From positions 1-9,102 of the forward strand of contig JBAYOV010000080.1 of assembly GCA_041678045.1 (NCBI GenBank): a DNA stretch of 9,102 nt. The letters run 5' to 3'. This stretch comes from UBA2357 sp041678045 (GTDB taxonomy: Bacteria > Pseudomonadota > Gammaproteobacteria > Burkholderiales > Rhodocyclaceae). The notes below the pieces were generated by a model that was given only the letters and a program-made list of their open reading frames with translations, was not told the DNA's origin and made no database searches. Shown here piece after piece: positions 7,256 to 9,102 of the stretch (position 1 is the stretch's first letter; each line of letters starts with the position of its first letter). Made by a program: the position numbers and the translations under genes.

Positions 7256-8029
7256 ATGAACCATGAAACCATCCAAGTCCCAACAGGCGACTATGACCGA
7301 TTTGTCCAGGCGGCTTGTGCTGTCGCCGCCACCGAAATGGAAAAACTGGTGCAAGCAACCATCTCCACTCTGCGGGGTATGGATGCTATCGGTATGTTCG
7401 GAGATATAGCTGCCCGTCACTTTTGGGACGAATACTGCTGGCAGTTGCAGGAAGGGCCGTATGACAACGATGACTTTGGCTTTGGTAGCACCAGCGATAA
7501 CTTCGAAGAAATGCTGGACGGAGTGATCGCAGCCGCAATCGACGCACTGCCCCAGCACACCTTGCTGTTCTTGAGCATCTACACCCGGAACGACCTGGAC
7601 GCAGAGAGTGATTCGGACAGCATCGGAGGCATCAGCCGCGACGACATCGCTTCCGCCGTACTGGAGCGTGTCAGCCGGGCCGCGGCGCGGCGCAATCTCG
7701 ACGTTATAGGACCTTATCGAGGCGATGTCATACCTATGGAAGTCAGCCTGGAAGGTCTTGCGGGCGAAGCACTCTCTGACGTTGGTGAGCAGAGCGACTT
7801 CCTTGCCGAGCATGTGGATCAAATGCTTGAAGGTGGTGCCAGCAACATTTCCGACATCAGCCATGCACTGCTCGAACGCTACGTAGAGCTTATTCATGAG
7901 GACGAGGACGGGGTTCTGCTACAAGCACTTTTTCATCGATTTGAAAATGACATCAAGGCACTGGTGCTGGAAAAGGACATTCGTCCAGCGGTAGAAGATG
8001 CCATTAGCCAGTTGGAGGATGAATCCTGA
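7256..8029 (+). CDS. Acidic protein of unknown function after hsdR
   Basis: I do not recognise a named family. The protein has 257 residues, no signal peptide and no membrane segment, so it should be cytoplasmic. It is very acidic: a hand count gives about 53 Asp/Glu against 16 Lys/Arg. The most distinctive stretch is HFWDEYCWQLQEGPYD (55-70), with clustered aromatic residues. The rest is mostly predicted helix, with an Asp/Ser-rich turn near 113-122 (DLDAESDSDS). It starts 40 bases after hsdR with no terminator between, so it is probably the fourth gene of the operon. AAGGAAGG (7235-7242) is 13 bases before the ATG, farther than usual, and a two-codon frame ATG GGC TGA (7244-7252) lies between. 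Codon use matches the host. Possible roles, unproven, are an accessory or control protein of the restriction system, a DNA-mimic inhibitor, or an unrelated passenger. Confidence 0.85.
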   Translation: MNHETIQVPTGDYDRFVQAACAVAATEMEKLVQATISTLRGMDAIGMFGDIAARHFWDEYCWQLQEGPYDNDDFGFGSTSDNFEEMLDGVIAAAIDALPQHTLLFLSIYTRNDLDAESDSDSIGGISRDDIASAVLERVSRAAARRNLDVIGPYRGDVIPMEVSLEGLAGEALSDVGEQSDFLAEHVDQMLEGGASNISDISHALLERYVELIHEDEDGVLLQALFHRFENDIKALVLEKDIRPAVEDAISQLEDES

Positions 8030-8156
8030 TCCCCGACAGTTCATCCCCACCCTGCTCGCGCTGTTGAATCGTGGGGACTGCCCCAGAGGGAACTGCAGGC
8101 TTAGCAGGCCCGACGTGGCAGGAATCGCGGGCGACGTCCCAGGCGGCTGAGGACAT
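8004..8156 (-). pseudogene. Possible truncated small gene after the TubC-like gene
   Basis: A leftward frame begins with ATG at 8156-8154, 13 bases after the stop of the TubC-like gene, and ends at TAA 8006-8004 inside the end of the acidic gene. It would encode 50 residues starting MSSAAWDVARDSCHV and then Pro/Ala-rich text with no evident domain. From memory, small proteins beginning with a similar Trp-x-x-Ala-Arg-Asp pattern occur beside TubC-like genes in pseudomonad elements and normally continue with paired cysteines. Here that continuation is missing after about residue 14, so this may be a gene start fused to unrelated DNA. There is no clear ribosome binding site, and it may be a chance frame. 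Confidence 0.3.
8044..8077. repeat. Inverted repeat after the acidic gene
   Basis: TCCCCAC (8044-8050) pairs with GTGGGGA (8071-8077) around a 20-base loop, 14 bases after the stop of the acidic gene. It could weaken readthrough between the converging genes, but no T-run follows on either strand, so a classic terminator is not supported. Confidence 0.3.
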
Positions 8157-8169
8157 GTGTTCGGAGAGC

Positions 8170-8514
8170 TCAGTGGGGCGGCCGCCAGTCTGGGTGAGTG
8201 CGGATCAGGCGGGCCGCAAAACGCGGGTGAATATGGCATTGCTCGGCCAGGTCGTGGCGATCCACAAAACCATGCACCAGCAGATAGTCAGGCGAGCAGC
8301 CCAGCAGGCCGGCGACACCCTCCAGCCAGGCCAGCGCCTCGGGCGATTCGTTCGCCACATTCAGGCGTGCGATGATCTCCAGGCGGTACGCCTTGATCTC
8401 GCTCAGCAGCTCGGCGGGCGGTTGGTGGTCAGCCATCCAGCTCAGACGCTCACCGTCTAGCACCAGCAAAATGCCCTCGGCTTTGGCTTGCTCCAGCAGT
8501 TCGGCGGCGCTCAT
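8170..8514 (-). CDS. TubC N-terminal docking-domain-like protein of an integrated element
   Basis: The protein has 114 residues. Residues 1-50 (ELLEQAKAEGILLVLDGERL, then a helix with YRLEIIARL) follow the TubC N-terminal docking-domain pattern: helix, short beta hairpin, helix. In megasynthases that domain joins subunits. Here there is no synthase, and stand-alone copies like this one are common in integrated elements of pseudomonads, where the role is unknown. The remaining 60 residues end HPDWRPPH. The ATG overlaps the stop of the DUF3631 fragment as ATGA (8511-8514), so the two were one operon. The ribosome binding site is weak (GTGAGG very close to the ATG), consistent with coupling to the gene before it. 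Direction is opposite to the restriction operon. Confidence 0.75.
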   Translation of the reverse strand: MSAAELLEQAKAEGILLVLDGERLSWMADHQPPAELLSEIKAYRLEIIARLNVANESPEALAWLEGVAGLLGCSPDYLLVHGFVDRHDLAEQCHIHPRFAARLIRTHPDWRPPH

Positions 8515-8990
8515 ACCTCACCCCCGAAAAATTGCGCGCTTGCGGCTTCTTCGCTTGTCAGGGTGGATTTATCCGCGACAACGCTACAAACCTTGTCATC
8601 CGGAGCTTTGCGCGTAGCGGAGAGGATTTTCTCGGGTGCTGCCGTAGTACTTTGCGCAACGCTGGAGGCCGCGTCGCCACTGAGGTGTAGCGGTGTAGCG
8701 CTTGCAGGGAGGGTGTTGGTGGAAGTGAGGGAGTCGGCCGTGCACAGGTAGCGTTCAAAGGCATCTGCGAACTGCTCCAGGTGGTAGCCCTTTTTCACCT
8801 CGTAGCCCTGACGAACGTCCTTCGACTTGATGCCAAACTCGGCCAGCTTGCGCGACAGTTGCCGGAGCTGAATCGGTTTGCCCCGGTTCCAGGTTGCCCA
8901 GGGCGATTCCTCGTCGTCGCACAACGCTTGCAACAGGTCGGCGCTAACGATCATGGTGCGGGCTGGCACCACCCCTGATGATGAAAGAGA
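8511..8990 (-). pseudogene. C-terminal fragment of a DUF3631-family protein
   Basis: The open frame starts after a TAG at 8993-8991. The first usable start is GTG at 8972-8970, with ATG at 8954-8952 as an alternative. Residues from SADLLQAL through ESPWATWNRGKPI and KKGYHLEQFADAFERYL match the C-terminal part of the DUF3631 domain. That domain is found in plasmid- and phage-type replication or primase-associated proteins of more than 400 residues. The following ~75 residues are a Ser/Thr/Ala-rich tail ending in FFGGEV, usual for this family. The P-loop ATPase part that should precede is absent: family-like sequence stops near 8960-8977, at the edge repeat. The gene is therefore headless and probably dead, unless the missing part lies elsewhere (see the inversion finding). 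It overlaps the TubC-like gene by four bases. Confidence 0.7.
8966..8980 (-). repeat. Right copy of the edge inverted repeat
   Basis: The minus strand from 8980 to 8966 reads CATCAGGGGTGGTGC and matches 1-15 except for one base. It lies exactly where recognisable DUF3631 sequence stops, so it is a candidate recombination junction. Confidence 0.6.
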
Positions 8991-9055
8991 CTACGGGTTG
9001 GAAGATGGCGGGGAGAGGTCGCGCAATATTTTGGCGGCTAGACCCCGCAAGCTAA
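8978..9055 (+). CDS. Short rightward frame without a ribosome site, possibly the end of a split gene
   Basis: From ATG at 8978 (or 8981) the frame reads MMKETTGWKMAG, then RGRAIFWRLDPAS, and stops at TAA 9053-9055. No ribosome binding site precedes it. Upstream in the same frame is GCA CCA CCC CTG (8966-8977), the edge repeat, which at the left edge is in frame with a well-placed ATG and Shine-Dalgarno. It resembles no family I know and would be ignored but for this relation. Confidence 0.25.
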   Translation: MMKETTGWKMAGRGRAIFWRLDPAS

Positions 9056-9102
9056 CGTGACCCGCCGGACTGACTCGTACCCCGGATTGCCTCCATAGAG
9101 AG
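9056..9102. other. Right edge, nothing recognised
   Basis: No gene is recognised in the last 47 bases. On the minus strand a frame is open from the window edge to the TAG at 8993-8991 (36 codons, including the stretch RGLAAKILRDL). It lies in the same frame as the DUF3631 fragment but does not look like the missing part of that family. Confidence 0.4.

Noticed and set aside
7010..7897. 295-codon frame antisense to the hsdR end and the acidic gene
   Set aside because: It crosses the junction of two plus-strand genes and shows no domain. The plus-strand frames fit the operon.
8071..8460. 129-codon plus-strand frame opposite the TubC-like gene
   Set aside because: The minus-strand frame matches the TubC docking pattern and is coupled by ATGA to the DUF3631 fragment.
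9056..9102. tRNA-like T-arm on the minus strand (GGGGTACGAGTC) as a possible attachment site
   Set aside because: The T-loop is imperfect, there is no matching acceptor stem or CCA end, and the edge cuts the region, so a tRNA cannot be supported.

Overview
The window looks like accessory DNA from a high-GC gammaproteobacterium, most likely a pseudomonad. This rests on the GC-rich third codon positions and on recognised protein families (a DUF3631 / TubC-docking pair often seen in Pseudomonas integrated elements). I could not run a search, so the genus is an inference.

Layout. Positions 1-590 hold no confident gene. A rho-independent-type terminator (61-92) faces right. A possible leftward gene start with a strong Shine-Dalgarno sits at 45. 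Beyond these lie a possible 50-residue leftward ORF (119-271) and two clusters of three short direct repeats (GGATACC and TGTTAAC). Positions 591-7215 encode a complete type I restriction-modification operon, hsdM-hsdS-hsdR, with ATGA and TAATG junctions that imply translational coupling. HsdM and HsdS form the methyltransferase that marks a bipartite DNA site. HsdR adds the translocating and cleaving motor that attacks unmodified invading DNA. A fourth, very acidic gene of unknown function (7256-8029) follows hsdR by 40 bases and is probably in the same transcript. Right of it, on the minus strand, is a remnant of an integrated-element module: the last ~150 residues of a DUF3631 protein (8511-8990), a TubC N-terminal docking-domain protein (8170-8514), and possibly a truncated small gene (8004-8156).

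The two window edges carry an inverted 15-bp repeat (14 of 15 matching; 1-15 and 8966-8980). Inverting the ~9 kb between them would give a right-edge reading frame an ATG and a canonical Shine-Dalgarno. It would also put the headless DUF3631 fragment in frame with whatever enters from the left. This suggests that the whole restriction island is invertible, has been inverted once, or was inserted by recombination at these short repeats. Most of that is inference and needs the flanking sequence. The restriction system itself is a well-known type. The less familiar parts are the acidic fourth gene, a 9-bp-arm inverted repeat directly after the hsdS start codon, and the edge repeats.
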